A program made the translations under genes and the position numbers. Of a stretch of DNA of 64,000 nucleotides, positions 34,850-44,071 are shown in pieces. The notes under the pieces were generated by a model. It had not been told where the DNA came from and did not search any database. It saw only the letters and a program-made list of their open reading frames with translations. Position 1 is the first letter of the stretch; every line of letters starts with the position of its first letter. The stretch is from Thermofilum sp. (GTDB lineage: Archaea; Thermoproteota; Thermoprotei; Thermofilales; Thermofilaceae): contig JAVYKX010000001.1 of the NCBI GenBank assembly GCA_038741495.1, forward strand, positions 676,918 through 740,917, read 5' to 3'.

Positions 34850-36940
34850 ATGAGGAAAGCTGCACTTCTACTCGTTTTCTTAGTGGTTCTGCTACCTGCT
34901 AACCTACCGCTCGCGCAGCCTCCACTGCCGGGGGTACCCGCTCTAGCTTCTCAAACGGCTTCGAGCGACATAAGCATAGGCAAGCCTGCAGTGGTAACGC
35001 CAGGAGGCTCCTTCTCCTTCTCCCTCTCCACCGACCCAGGCCCCCTGAAGGGCGGCTACATCTACAGCGTGGTGTTTGACGGAGGTAGGCTGGTGCTCTT
35101 AAACTACACGCTGACCCTGAGCTACTCCGCCGGGAAGGTTTCCGCCTCTCTACCGTCGGGCGTCCGGCCAGGTCTCTACGACCTTGTCGTCGTAGGGCAG
35201 GCTCGCATCGAGCTCCCGAGGAGCGTCTGGGTTCTCGACCCCTCGAAGACGAGCTTCAGGATCGTCCACGTGACTGACCAGCACTACGGCGCAGGACAGC
35301 CGGACATACTCACAGGAGATACGAACCGCTTTGCCGGCTACGTGGTAGCCTCCCTGCTCGCACCCGACTTCATCGTAGATACGGGAGACTTGGCGGACAC
35401 CGTGAACGAGCGGTACTACCGCTGGGCAGTCGCCTACGAGAGAGCTTTCCTCTACAGCTACCCGATCTTCGCTATCCCGGGCAACCACGACACGCCAAGC
35501 GACTCGTGGAGCAAGCACTACGGTAGCCCCACCTGGTACAGGCTGATCGGTGACAAGCTGCTGATAATCGGATTATACACGTACGAGCAGGGCTACGCGC
35601 CGCTGGAGCAGCTGCGGTGGGCGGAGGAAGTGCTCAAGCAGCATGCCAGCGTACCCTACAAGGTAATTATGATGCACCACCCTGTCTTCTACTACCAGGG
35701 CGAGCTGAAGACAACGCATGACGATGAGAGAGTGATCTACCCGTACAGCCCCCAGAGCCCCGGCTCGCCGCTTTACTCATCTTGGAGCGGCAACATGGAA
35801 GCTACACGCTACTTTCTAAGGATAGTCGAGGAGAACGGTGTCTTCGCGGTATTCTCGGGTCACGTGCACCGCGACCTCTACGTCAAGTACACGAGCACCC
35901 GCACCGGCAGGACAACCTACTTCCTGACCGCGACGACGCTCGGCATGGGCTCCGCGATCTACGACGGCTTAGGCTTCTACGAGATTGACCTCAAAAGCGG
36001 CTCGATAAACTTCCCGGTTAAAACCAACACGTTCATCGGGTTTGCTAACGACACTAGGAGGCTTGCCCAGAACTCCATCCCGGTCGGCACCTACCCGCCA
36101 CCTAACAACCTGGGTGTATCGAACCAGGTGTTCACGCCCTCCGCGCTCTACCAATGGCCTCACGCGTACGTCCTCACCCTAGAGAACAGGCTGGACTACC
36201 TCAACCTAGAGAACGTGGCCGTGTGGTGCCTCCCGTGGAGCGGGGAATTCTCGGCTAAAATCATCGAGAGCGCTGGTGGCGCTGAGTTCTCGGTGCTCGA
36301 CACCCTGAGCCTCGGCGGCGAGCTCTACCTTGCAGTGAGGATCAAGCTCCCGCCCGGTGGGCGGCTTGTAGTCGCGCTGAGCAACGCGCCCGACACCTCG
36401 CCACCCACGGTCAAGAAGGTGCTGCTAATCCCAGAGCAGCCTCAGCCCGGCTCCAGCTTCCAGGCGCTAGTTGAAGTAGAGGACAGCGGCTGGGGTATCG
36501 CGCGCTTTACAGCCACCCTCGTGAGCGGGGGAGCCGCAACGCCACTAGAAGCTCAAATCTATACACCAGGCACTTTCGCGGACCCCATTAGTAGCTTCAC
36601 TTACAGGGTGTCCGGTAAGGTACCTGCGGGGAGCGGCGAGGTAAAGCTAGTCTTCAGCGCAGTCGACTTCGCTGGGAACAAAGTCGAGAAGGAGCTCGTG
36701 ATATTCCGTGCAACGGAGCAGCCACCGTCCCCACCCGCGCAGCCTCTGCCTACCCAGCCTCCGGAGCAGCCGCCTGCGCAGCCTCCAGAGCAGCCTGCGC
36801 CTGAGCAGCCCGCGCCCCAGCCAGCTTTCACCGCGCAGCCGATGCTGATAGCTGCAGCTGCTGCCTTGCTTCTCGCAGCAATAGTTCTACTAGTGGTGGC
36901 GGGCCTGCGCGCCAGGAGGAAAGCACAGCTTAACAAGTAG
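34850..36940 (+). CDS. Secreted, C-terminally anchored metallophosphoesterase
   Basis: 696 residues with a signal peptide (about 4-22) and a beta-rich N-terminal domain to about 130. The calcineurin-like phosphoesterase domain has all metal motifs: VTDQHYG (Asp143, His145), DTGDLAD (Asp177, Asp180), GNHDTPSD, MMHHPVFYY and SGHVHRD. A further beta domain is followed by a linker of Pro-Glu-Gln/Pro-Ala-Gln repeats (about 625-660), a TM helix and RARRKAQ. The enzyme thus faces outward on a stalk. Substrate (phosphomonoester, diester or nucleotide) cannot be read from sequence. It opens a five-gene co-directional cluster; each gene has its own TATA-like element. Confidence 0.9.
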   Translation: MRKAALLLVFLVVLLPANLPLAQPPLPGVPALASQTASSDISIGKPAVVTPGGSFSFSLSTDPGPLKGGYIYSVVFDGGRLVLLNYTLTLSYSAGKVSASLPSGVRPGLYDLVVVGQARIELPRSVWVLDPSKTSFRIVHVTDQHYGAGQPDILTGDTNRFAGYVVASLLAPDFIVDTGDLADTVNERYYRWAVAYERAFLYSYPIFAIPGNHDTPSDSWSKHYGSPTWYRLIGDKLLIIGLYTYEQGYAPLEQLRWAEEVLKQHASVPYKVIMMHHPVFYYQGELKTTHDDERVIYPYSPQSPGSPLYSSWSGNMEATRYFLRIVEENGVFAVFSGHVHRDLYVKYTSTRTGRTTYFLTATTLGMGSAIYDGLGFYEIDLKSGSINFPVKTNTFIGFANDTRRLAQNSIPVGTYPPPNNLGVSNQVFTPSALYQWPHAYVLTLENRLDYLNLENVAVWCLPWSGEFSAKIIESAGGAEFSVLDTLSLGGELYLAVRIKLPPGGRLVVALSNAPDTSPPTVKKVLLIPEQPQPGSSFQALVEVEDSGWGIARFTATLVSGGAATPLEAQIYTPGTFADPISSFTYRVSGKVPAGSGEVKLVFSAVDFAGNKVEKELVIFRATEQPPSPPAQPLPTQPPEQPPAQPPEQPAPEQPAPQPAFTAQPMLIAAAAALLLAAIVLLVVAGLRARRKAQLNK
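36715..36832 (+). repeat. Tandem Pro/Gln/Glu-coding repeat (linker of the phosphoesterase)
   Basis: Repeats of the type CAGCCTCC(G/A)GAGCAGCC encode PPEQPPAQPPEQPAPEQP. A very similar repeat encodes the N-terminal linker of the binding protein at 38289, so the two stalks share composition and possibly origin. Confidence 0.8.
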
Positions 36941-37003
36941 ATGATAATCTCCGGGAAAGATAGTAAAGATAACTTTTTTATTTTCCCCTAAGCTGTTAGC
37001 ACG

Positions 37004-38197
37004 ATGAAAGCGGCGAAATTAGCAGTAGCAGCAGCTCTGATCGCGGTTCTCGCTTTTTCCACTTACGCGCCGGCGCAGCCTGTCATCGTGGCTGTAGACC
37101 TAGGCCATGGCGAGAGCAACAAGTACCTGAACTACATCATGGGTAACATAACTTTCGTAACATGGAAGGTGATAACGGGGAAGATCAACGCCTCCACCCT
37201 GAAGGGCGTGGACATCCTTCTGCTCGGTCAGCCGACAGTCGCCTTCGCCCCCGACGAGATCGAAGCTATCAAAGCCTGGCTAGCTACGGGGAACAAGGTG
37301 CTCTACGTTGCCGGAGACAGCGACTACGGGCCGGGAGGTAAGACGATTACTCAGCTGAACGATTTTCTCGCAGCGATCGGCACCAAGCTGAGGCTAGAGC
37401 ATGTCGGCGTGTACAGCGACTACCCCGAGATGACGGCGAAAGCCTACTACAGGATGCTGACCTTCGTCGAGCCAGACAGCCACCCCCTTCTCCGCACTGA
37501 CATTGTAAAGCGCGACATCACTCTACCAATACTCATGCACGGCCCAGGCTGCGTGATCTGGGTTGACGAGCGCGGCAACTACCGCGATCCCGTGAAGGAG
37601 ACTTTCCCCGGCCTTGTGCGGCTTGTGTGGGCGCATAAAAGCTACGTTGCGGACAACACCGCCCCCACACCCTACCTCTACGACCTCATGAAGTACGGTA
37701 AAGGGACAGGCGACCACGACTTCGTCATGTACGCTGCCGAGTACTGGCCCGACAAGAACGTGCTCATCGTAGTTGCCAGCGAGTCCCTTTACGGCGACTA
37801 CGAGCCCGCGTGGGCTTCAGTCTACTACGGTGTTGAGCTGGACGGCCCCACCTTCGTCACGAACCTGTTCCGCTGGTGGGTCTACGTGGTCACCGAAGTC
37901 CCCAAGCAGGCCGCGCTAGCTCAGCTCTCCAGCAGCGTGAGCGAGCTTAAGACCGGGCTAGCTAGCCAGGCGGGCGAAATCCAGAAAGTGAAGAGCGATG
38001 TTCAGGGCTTAAGCTCGAAGCTCGACAGCTTATCCGGAAAGGTGAGCTCCCTCTCCTCCTCGCTCGACTCGCTGACTGGCACCGTGAACGCGCTGATGGT
38101 GCTCTCCATCGTCGAAGCTATCCTGATTATCGCAGCGCTGGCGCTCATCCTGCTCAGAAAGCCTAAGGCAGCCGGCACCAGTGAGGCGAAAGCCTAA
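37004..38197 (+). CDS. Secreted GATase-like domain protein with coiled coil and C-terminal anchor
   Basis: 397 residues. Signal peptide (about 5-25, ending PAQPVIVA), then a Rossmann-like domain starting VIVAVDLGHGESNKYLN and continuing through EIEAIKAWLATGNKVLYVA, reminiscent of GATase-like/IFT52-type domains. Residues about 305-360 form a heptad-rich coiled coil (LSSSVSELKTGLASQAGEIQ and SKLDSLSGKVSSLSSSLDSL), followed by a TM helix and LLRKPKA. Its start is leaderless relative to a TATA-like ACTTTTTTATTTTC near 36970-36983. It likely stands on the cell surface beside the phosphoesterase and binding protein. The SppA fusion at 16740 has a similar domain. Confidence 0.7.
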   Translation: MKAAKLAVAAALIAVLAFSTYAPAQPVIVAVDLGHGESNKYLNYIMGNITFVTWKVITGKINASTLKGVDILLLGQPTVAFAPDEIEAIKAWLATGNKVLYVAGDSDYGPGGKTITQLNDFLAAIGTKLRLEHVGVYSDYPEMTAKAYYRMLTFVEPDSHPLLRTDIVKRDITLPILMHGPGCVIWVDERGNYRDPVKETFPGLVRLVWAHKSYVADNTAPTPYLYDLMKYGKGTGDHDFVMYAAEYWPDKNVLIVVASESLYGDYEPAWASVYYGVELDGPTFVTNLFRWWVYVVTEVPKQAALAQLSSSVSELKTGLASQAGEIQKVKSDVQGLSSKLDSLSGKVSSLSSSLDSLTGTVNALMVLSIVEAILIIAALALILLRKPKAAGTSEAKA

Positions 38198-38205
38198 GAG
38201 CCGTG

Positions 38206-38224
38206 CTTTAAAAAGGTTTTTTCC
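38206..38224 (+). terminator. A/T palindrome and T-run after the GATase-like gene
   Basis: TTTAAAAAGGTTTTTTCC lies 10-25 nt after the stop codon: A5-GG-T6. It should end transcription before the separate promoter (GGCTTTTTTAAGC, about 38245-38259) of the binding-protein gene. Confidence 0.5.
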
Positions 38225-38288
38225 TTCCATTATTTCTCGCGCAATAGGCTTTTTTAAGCATGCACGTGCTGAAGCATGGTGGTGAGGA

Positions 38289-39824
38289 GTGGATAGGCGG
38301 TTGATTTTAGCTGTACTGATTCTCTTCGTAGTGGCCGCGGCAGCGCTGCTCCTTCTCCCGAAACAGCCTCCGCCTCAGCAGCCTCCAGCCACGCAGCCGC
38401 CTGAGCAGCCTCCACATGAGCAGCCTCCACCTTCACAACCCCCACCCGCGCAGCCTCCACCTCAGGAGCAGCCGGCAGGCGTGACGCTGTACGTGATCAC
38501 TAGGCACGAGCAGACAATACAGGATGCGACGAGGAAGCTGTTCCTGAGCAGCAGCTTAGCCAAGCAGTACAACATCGTGAATATCGTGTTCCTTCCCGTC
38601 AACGCGGAGCAGTGGCCTGAGTACATTAAGAGCGCGGCGGCGAAAGGGCAGGGTATCGACGTCGCGTGGGGCGGTGGGCCCACGCTCTTCAACCTCCTGG
38701 ACGAGCAGGGCCTCCTGGAGCCTATCGACGAGAGTAAAGTCCCCGAGTTTAAGCTGGTCCTGGATGAGCTGAAGAAGATTCCCTCAAGCCTCGCTGGAGC
38801 CCCGACCTTCAAGGTCGGGAGTGACGGGAAGATTCGCTGGATTGGCGCTAGCGTTAGCAGTTTCGGCTTCACAGTGAACCGGGAGATCCTTGCAAGGTAT
38901 AGCCTCCCAGCCCCGGTTAAGTGGGCTGACCTGGGTAGCCCCGTCTACGCGAGAACCCTTCCGGCGCTCCAGCTCGTCGGGGTGGCGGATCCCACGATGA
39001 GCACGAGCAACTTGAGGATGTTCGAGATCATCCTGCAGGCGTACGGCTGGGAGAAGGGTTGGAGAGCGCTCACCCTGATAGCCGCAAACTCGAAGATCTA
39101 CAGCGGGAGCAGTGATGTGCGGGACGCTGTAATTAGGGGCGACTTGGCTGTCGGGACGACTATCGACTTCTACGGCTACACGGCGCAGCAGCAGAACCCC
39201 GCCTGCCTCTACGTCATCCCTGCCGGCGAGAGCATTGTCAACGCCGACCCCATAGCTGTGCTGAAAGGCGCGAGGCACCCGCGCGAGGCGGCTGTTTTCG
39301 TCGCCTGGGTGCTGAACGAGATGGGTGGGCAGCTCGTCTGGCTAGACCCCAACATCAACAGGCTGCCGATCAACCCAAAGGTTTTCGAGACGCCGGAGGG
39401 GGCGAAGAGGCCCGACCTCAAGAAAGCTCTCGACGAGCTTTTCTCCGCTTCGGGGATCGCCTTCAACGAGACTCTGTCCTCGCTCTGGGTGACTGCTGTC
39501 ATGTACTACTTCAAGGCGACGCTGGTGGACGCCCACGACGACCTCCAGCCTGTGTGGGCGCAGATCGCCAAGGCCTACCTCGATGGGAAGATCACCCAGC
39601 AGCAGTTTAACATGCTGGTAGATGCTCTCACAGCGCCTCTCACGTTCACTGACCCCTTGACGGGCGCGAAGACGACTTTCACGCTGGACTACGCAGTCAA
39701 GATAAGCAGGTACATGGCTACAGACCCTGCTATCTACCAGAACCTTATGAACCAGTGGAAAGAGGCGGCTAGGGCACGCTACTTAAAAGCTCAGGAGCTT
39801 TTCAAGCAGGTAGCGAAGCCGTAG
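38289..39824 (+). CDS. ABC transporter substrate-binding protein (iron/thiamine/phosphonate-type family), membrane anchored
   Basis: 511 residues from GTG. N-terminal TM anchor (about 4-23), then a 38-residue linker of PxQP repeats, then a type II binding fold starting VTLYVITRHEQTIQDATRKL. Blocks IDVAWGGGPTLFNLLDEQGL and GFTVNREILARYSLPAPVKW match the AfuA/ThiB/PhnS group of binding proteins. Downstream genes encode a fused double permease and an FbpC-type ATPase, the usual partners. Substrate not determinable; adjacency to a surface phosphoesterase raises the possibility of an organophosphate, which is inference. Confidence 0.87.
   Translation: MDRRLILAVLILFVVAAAALLLLPKQPPPQQPPATQPPEQPPHEQPPPSQPPPAQPPPQEQPAGVTLYVITRHEQTIQDATRKLFLSSSLAKQYNIVNIVFLPVNAEQWPEYIKSAAAKGQGIDVAWGGGPTLFNLLDEQGLLEPIDESKVPEFKLVLDELKKIPSSLAGAPTFKVGSDGKIRWIGASVSSFGFTVNREILARYSLPAPVKWADLGSPVYARTLPALQLVGVADPTMSTSNLRMFEIILQAYGWEKGWRALTLIAANSKIYSGSSDVRDAVIRGDLAVGTTIDFYGYTAQQQNPACLYVIPAGESIVNADPIAVLKGARHPREAAVFVAWVLNEMGGQLVWLDPNINRLPINPKVFETPEGAKRPDLKKALDELFSASGIAFNETLSSLWVTAVMYYFKATLVDAHDDLQPVWAQIAKAYLDGKITQQQFNMLVDALTAPLTFTDPLTGAKTTFTLDYAVKISRYMATDPAIYQNLMNQWKEAARARYLKAQELFKQVAKP
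38360..38480 (+). repeat. Pro/Gln-coding repeat (linker of the binding protein)
   Basis: Imperfect CAGCCTCCAC/G repeats encode QPPPQQPPATQPPEQPPHEQ and following PxQP units. Compare the repeat at 36715-36832. The stalk would hold the binding domain away from the membrane. Confidence 0.8.
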
Positions 39825-39900
39825 GTCAAGCTCCCGTTTTCTTCTCAGCTGGCCGTAAAACCCGTATTGTTTTTCCCTCCAGGCTTCGGAGCTCTGCTGC

Positions 39901-42147
39901 GTGATAGATATATCTCGGGTACGGCTCCTTCAACTGCGGGAGCTCTGCTTGAAAGTAGGAAAGCACCACGTCTGGCTTTTCGGATTAGCGGTCGCGGCAG
40001 TCTACACGGTGCTCTGGCACCTAGACCCCGGGGCCGCTAGGAGCGCGGATCCCGCCTTCTGGCTTGCGTGCGTCGCGGGAGGCTTAGGGCTGTACGCGGC
40101 CGGCTACGACTACCGGTGGGTGAAGTTTAGCTCCGGTCTCAGCTTCCTCTCAATATTCACGCTGATGTACAACTTCTTCATAATCGCCACCGGAACCCCC
40201 TCGCTGCCCCGAGCCACCGCCTTCCTGCTCACGCCTCTGCTCACTGTAGCGGCGGCAGGCTACCTCACCGAGAGGGTAAAGCGGTTTCTGCAGGCTCGCG
40301 AGGCTAGGAGAGGGGCGGTCCCGCTGGCCCGCAGGCTCAAAAGCACTTTCTACGAGCTAGACCTCCTGCTCTGGTTCTTCCTGGTTTTCGGCTCCCTCTT
40401 CCTCATCGCGTTCCTGGTGACGCCTCTCCTCCTCGTCCTTGCTAACGCGTTCAGAGCCCCCGCGGGGGCAGCGTGGTACTCCAACTTTCAGCGCATCTTC
40501 AGCGCTAGGGAGTACGTGCGCTTAGAGCTGCTGCCCGGGGAGCAGTTTATCTTCGCCATACCTGTCGGGAACGAAACGCTCTACATCGTGAAAGGAGTGA
40601 ACTACGGCATCCTGGTGAACAGCCTAATCCTCTCCTTCATCGTGACTGTTACTGCGACGACGCTCGGCATCGCAGTTGCTTTCATCCTGGCCCGCTACTC
40701 GTTTCCGGGTAAGGAGGCGCTGAGGATCCTCTCCCTGGTCCCCTTGTTCGTCACCCCCTTCGTGAACTCCTACGTGGTGAAGATCCTGTTCAGCGAGTAC
40801 GGCCCGCTCTCAGCGCTCACCAGCGCGCTGTTCGGCTGGAGGTTCCGGCTCGACGGGCTCGTGGGCGTCGCAGTCGCGCAGATAATCTCCTTCTACCCGA
40901 TCGTCTACCTAAACGCTTACAGCGCGTTCCTCAACGTGGATCCGAGCACGGAGGAGCAGGCCGAGAATCTCGGAGCGCGTGGCTTCAGGCTCTTCCGGAC
41001 AGTCACCTTCCCTCTAGCCCTGCCCGGCATAGTCGCGGGGGCAATTATCGTGTACATCTTCAGCCTCGAGGACGTGGGCGCCCCGCTGATATTCCAGGAG
41101 TGGAACCTTATGAGCGCGCAGATTTTCCGAGGCTTCATCACCTACACGGGTATAGTCTCGCCTGAAGCGGCTGCGCTGGGCGTAGTCATGCTGTCGGTAG
41201 CAGTGATGGGCTTCCTGGCGATAAGGAACTACGTGGGGATGAGGAGCTACGCGATGATCAGCAGGGGGGGTCGCCTCGCCTCCAGGCAGAGGCCTCTCGG
41301 CAGGGTTGGGAAGCTCGTCGTCTACTTCCTTGTCTTCCCGCTAGTGCTCTTCACCTCGTTCCCCCAGATCGGGGTTTTCCTGCTTGCGTTCAACGTGATG
41401 CCTCCGAGGGGCTTCGACCTCCGCTTCGACGCTTTCACGCCGAGGTACTTCGAGGAGCTTTTCCTGGATCCCGGCGTCTTCATGTTCATACGGAACACTC
41501 TCATCTACGCTACTCTTTCCGTCATGCTCGCAGTCGTAGTGGCGGTGATGATAGGCTACGGCGTCAGCAGGATCAGAGTGAGCTGGCTCTCCAACATGCT
41601 TGACACGCTGGCGACAATCCCCCTCGCGATCCCTGGGCTCGTGATCGCCCTTGGCTACTACTACTTCTTCACGACGTTCTTCTCGGGATCGCCCCTCGAC
41701 CCCACCTCTATCGGGGCCTTCCAGGCGTGGGTGATCCTCGTGATATCCTACAGCGTGAGGAAGCTCCCCTACGTCGTGCGGTCCGTGTACGCGGGCTTCC
41801 AGCAAGTGCACGTCGGGCTGGAGGAAGCCGCCCTCAACCTCGGAGCCACCAGGGCGAAGGTAGTGTTCGGCGTCGTGCTCCCCTACATCATCTCCTATAT
41901 CTTCAGCGGCGCCGTCCTCGGCTACATCTACATGGCGACTGAAGTGAGTACGAGCATCACGATCGGGAACTTCAACCCCTCGCAGGCCCCCATGACCTAC
42001 TACATGATGAACGTGTACAAGGGAGGCTCCCCGATTGGCGTCCAGATCGCGGCCGCGATGGGCGTTCTGCTTATATTGATTCAGCTCGCAGCGATACTGG
42101 TAGTGGTGAGGGTGCTGAAGCAGAGGTACGCGTTCATAGGGGTGTGA
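39901..42147 (+). CDS. Fused double ABC permease (FbpB/AfuB type)
   Basis: 748 residues from GTG. Four N-terminal helices precede two full permease domains, each with its own EAA loop: EEQAENLGARGFRLFRTVTF (about 360) and EEAALNLGATRAKVVFGVVL (about 640). The architecture, two MetI domains in one chain, is typical of iron(III), thiamine and 2-aminoethylphosphonate importers. The start is 77 nt after the binding protein and the ATPase gene follows by 4 nt. Confidence 0.92.
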   Translation: MIDISRVRLLQLRELCLKVGKHHVWLFGLAVAAVYTVLWHLDPGAARSADPAFWLACVAGGLGLYAAGYDYRWVKFSSGLSFLSIFTLMYNFFIIATGTPSLPRATAFLLTPLLTVAAAGYLTERVKRFLQAREARRGAVPLARRLKSTFYELDLLLWFFLVFGSLFLIAFLVTPLLLVLANAFRAPAGAAWYSNFQRIFSAREYVRLELLPGEQFIFAIPVGNETLYIVKGVNYGILVNSLILSFIVTVTATTLGIAVAFILARYSFPGKEALRILSLVPLFVTPFVNSYVVKILFSEYGPLSALTSALFGWRFRLDGLVGVAVAQIISFYPIVYLNAYSAFLNVDPSTEEQAENLGARGFRLFRTVTFPLALPGIVAGAIIVYIFSLEDVGAPLIFQEWNLMSAQIFRGFITYTGIVSPEAAALGVVMLSVAVMGFLAIRNYVGMRSYAMISRGGRLASRQRPLGRVGKLVVYFLVFPLVLFTSFPQIGVFLLAFNVMPPRGFDLRFDAFTPRYFEELFLDPGVFMFIRNTLIYATLSVMLAVVVAVMIGYGVSRIRVSWLSNMLDTLATIPLAIPGLVIALGYYYFFTTFFSGSPLDPTSIGAFQAWVILVISYSVRKLPYVVRSVYAGFQQVHVGLEEAALNLGATRAKVVFGVVLPYIISYIFSGAVLGYIYMATEVSTSITIGNFNPSQAPMTYYMMNVYKGGSPIGVQIAAAMGVLLILIQLAAILVVVRVLKQRYAFIGV

Positions 42148-42151
42148 GGAG

Positions 42152-43246
42152 ATGGTGGAGATCCGCCTCGTCGGGGTCAGCAAGATCTACGGCAGCGTCA
42201 GGGCGCTCGACCGGGTCACGCTCGAGGTGAAAGACGGAGAGCTGTTCACGATCCTGGGCCCCAGCGGCTGCGGCAAGACCACTCTCCTCCGCGTCGTCGC
42301 AGGCTTCGAAGTCCCCGAGGAGGGCAAAGTGTACTTCGGGGACCAGGACGTGACTTTCGTGAAACCCTACATGAGGAACACCGCGATGGTTTTCCAGAAC
42401 TACGCGCTCTGGCCCCACATGACCGTCTTCGAGAACGTGGCCTACGGGTTGAAGATACGGAAGCGCCAGCTGAAGCTCACCGACGAGGAGATTGAGCGCA
42501 GAGTGAGGGACGCGCTGCGCCTCGTCCGCCTAGAGGGGCTCGAGGACAGGTACCCGCTCCAGCTGAGCGGTGGGCAGCAGCAGAGAGTAGCGCTTGCCAG
42601 AGCTCTCGTAGTCGAGCCGAGAGTCCTGCTCCTCGACGAGCCTCTCAGCAACCTCGACGCGAAGCTCAGGCTGGAGATGAGGGGAGAGATAAAGAGGATT
42701 CAATCAACCCTCAAGATCACTGCAATTTACGTGACTCACGACCAGGAGGAGGCGATGAGCCTCGCCGACCGCATCGCGGTGATGAACAAGGGCCGTGTCC
42801 TCCAGGTGGGCACCCCTCGGGAGATCTACTCGAAGCCCAGCAACCTCTTCGTCGCGACTTTCATCGGTAGAAGCACGTACCTCGTCGGCACGGCGGTGGA
42901 GGTCACTGAGGGTAGAGTCCGCCTCCGAGTGGACGGCCAGATGCTCGAAGGCTTTCTGGCGCCAGGCTACAAGGTCAGCGCCGGCGACAAGGTTGCAGCG
43001 ATCATGAAAACTGAGGACTTTACAGCAGGTGGTGACTTCGGCAATTCTCTAGAAGGCGAGGTGGAGGTGCTGATGTTTATCGGCATGTTCAACCAAGTCC
43101 GCGTCCGCGTAGGGGAGCAGAAGCTCACCGCCCTCCTGGACCCCTCCCTGGAGCTCGCGCCAGGCCAGAGAGTAAAGCTGGGCATCAGGCCCTCAGACGT
43201 TCACGTGTTCCCGCTCACAGGCTGGGAGGAGGAAGAGTTCGCCTGA
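42152..43246 (+). CDS. ABC transporter ATPase (FbpC/MalK type)
   Basis: 364 residues. Walker A GPSGCGKTTLLR, Q-loop VFQNYALWPH, signature LSGGQQQRVALARAL, Walker B LLLDEPLSNLDAKL and switch His in YVTHDQEEA. The C-terminal 120 residues form a TOBE domain (SLEGEVEVLMFIGMFNQVRV). It drives the fused permease directly upstream; because the sugar importer at 28795-31874 has no ATPase, it could be shared, as MalK-type ATPases sometimes are. Confidence 0.93.
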   Translation: MVEIRLVGVSKIYGSVRALDRVTLEVKDGELFTILGPSGCGKTTLLRVVAGFEVPEEGKVYFGDQDVTFVKPYMRNTAMVFQNYALWPHMTVFENVAYGLKIRKRQLKLTDEEIERRVRDALRLVRLEGLEDRYPLQLSGGQQQRVALARALVVEPRVLLLDEPLSNLDAKLRLEMRGEIKRIQSTLKITAIYVTHDQEEAMSLADRIAVMNKGRVLQVGTPREIYSKPSNLFVATFIGRSTYLVGTAVEVTEGRVRLRVDGQMLEGFLAPGYKVSAGDKVAAIMKTEDFTAGGDFGNSLEGEVEVLMFIGMFNQVRVRVGEQKLTALLDPSLELAPGQRVKLGIRPSDVHVFPLTGWEEEEFA

Positions 43247-43284
43247 ATACTCTGAGTTTCCCACGAGCGCTTGTTTTCCCACTG

Positions 43285-43689
43285 TTATTCAAGCAGCAGG
43301 GTAGAGACCCCCTCGGCTTCCGCCACGCCCGCCTGCTCCCGGTCTGCTGTAAGCAGGCTTAAACCTCTCGCTTTCGCTAAAGCGATGTAGAGCGCGTCGT
43401 ACACCGTGACCCCTCTGGTGAAAGCAATCCCGATTGCCGGCTCGAGGTAAGCCATTTCGTTCTCGAGCTTCACCGCTCTCCCCAGGAGCACTCTCAGGGC
43501 CTCAAGCATCGAATCAGCAGCCTCTCGCGTCACAAGCCCGCGCCTCAAAGCCCTCCAGACAGCGTTCACCGCCTCCTTTGCAACCAAGTCGACCGAAACG
43601 GCTCCAGCCCTCACGTGCTCTGCAACCTCCTCCCAGCCCTCCTCCCTGAGCAGGAGCTTCACCAGCGCTGAGGCGTCAATGACTATCAC
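43285..43689 (-). CDS. PIN-domain toxin (VapC)
   Basis: 134 residues. Catalytic acidic residues lie in MIVIDASALVKLLLREEG (Asp5), AKEAVNAVWRAL, TVYDALYIALAKARGL and LLTADREQA. The start overlaps the vapB stop by 14 nt. Expected to be an RNase neutralised by the upstream RHH protein. It converges with the ATPase gene. Confidence 0.92.
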   Translation of the reverse strand: MIVIDASALVKLLLREEGWEEVAEHVRAGAVSVDLVAKEAVNAVWRALRRGLVTREAADSMLEALRVLLGRAVKLENEMAYLEPAIGIAFTRGVTVYDALYIALAKARGLSLLTADREQAGVAEAEGVSTLLLE

Positions 43690-43924
43690 GGTCCTCCCTC
43701 ACAAGGAGCCTGGCAGTCCCCCGGGGCGCTGGCGCGACCGAATCCAGCATCTTTAGAGCTTCTTCTACAGCTTTAGCTCTCTCGAGCTCTTCAACTCTCC
43801 GGGCGATCCAGCCCCTAATCTCTTCAGCCCAGTTGACCACGCTGGCGTACGCGTCCATCTTCTCCTTCAGCTCTCTGGGCACTTTCACGCTCACAACGAC
43901 TGACCGGGTGGCCGAGCGCTTCAC
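43676..43924 (-). CDS. Antitoxin (VapB) of the PIN toxin
   Basis: 82 residues from GTG at 43922-43924. A TATA-like CCTTAAATTTAGG (about 43945-43957 on the minus strand) puts transcription start at this codon, so the longer upstream frame is not used. RSVVVSVKVPRELKEKMDAY is the ribbon and first helix of an RHH-type domain, and the C-terminal VREDRDSH tail overlaps vapC. Confidence 0.85.
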   Translation of the reverse strand: MKRSATRSVVVSVKVPRELKEKMDAYASVVNWAEEIRGWIARRVEELERAKAVEEALKMLDSVAPAPRGTARLLVREDRDSH

Positions 43925-44071
43925 GTAAACCTTACCGGTATACCTAAATTTAAGGTTATTCCAGGGGTTGATGGTAGACTTAAAAGTAGACAGCGGCGAT
44001 CTACCGGACTGCGCCGGGGCGCGAGCCCCACCAGCACTACGGTTAAAGCTTGCCTCAAACCCGGTGCAATT

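Noticed and set aside
41341-42183. 280-codon minus-strand open frame, His/Glu/Arg-rich
   Set aside because: Shadow of the fused permease gene; composition results from reading hydrophobic codons in reverse.
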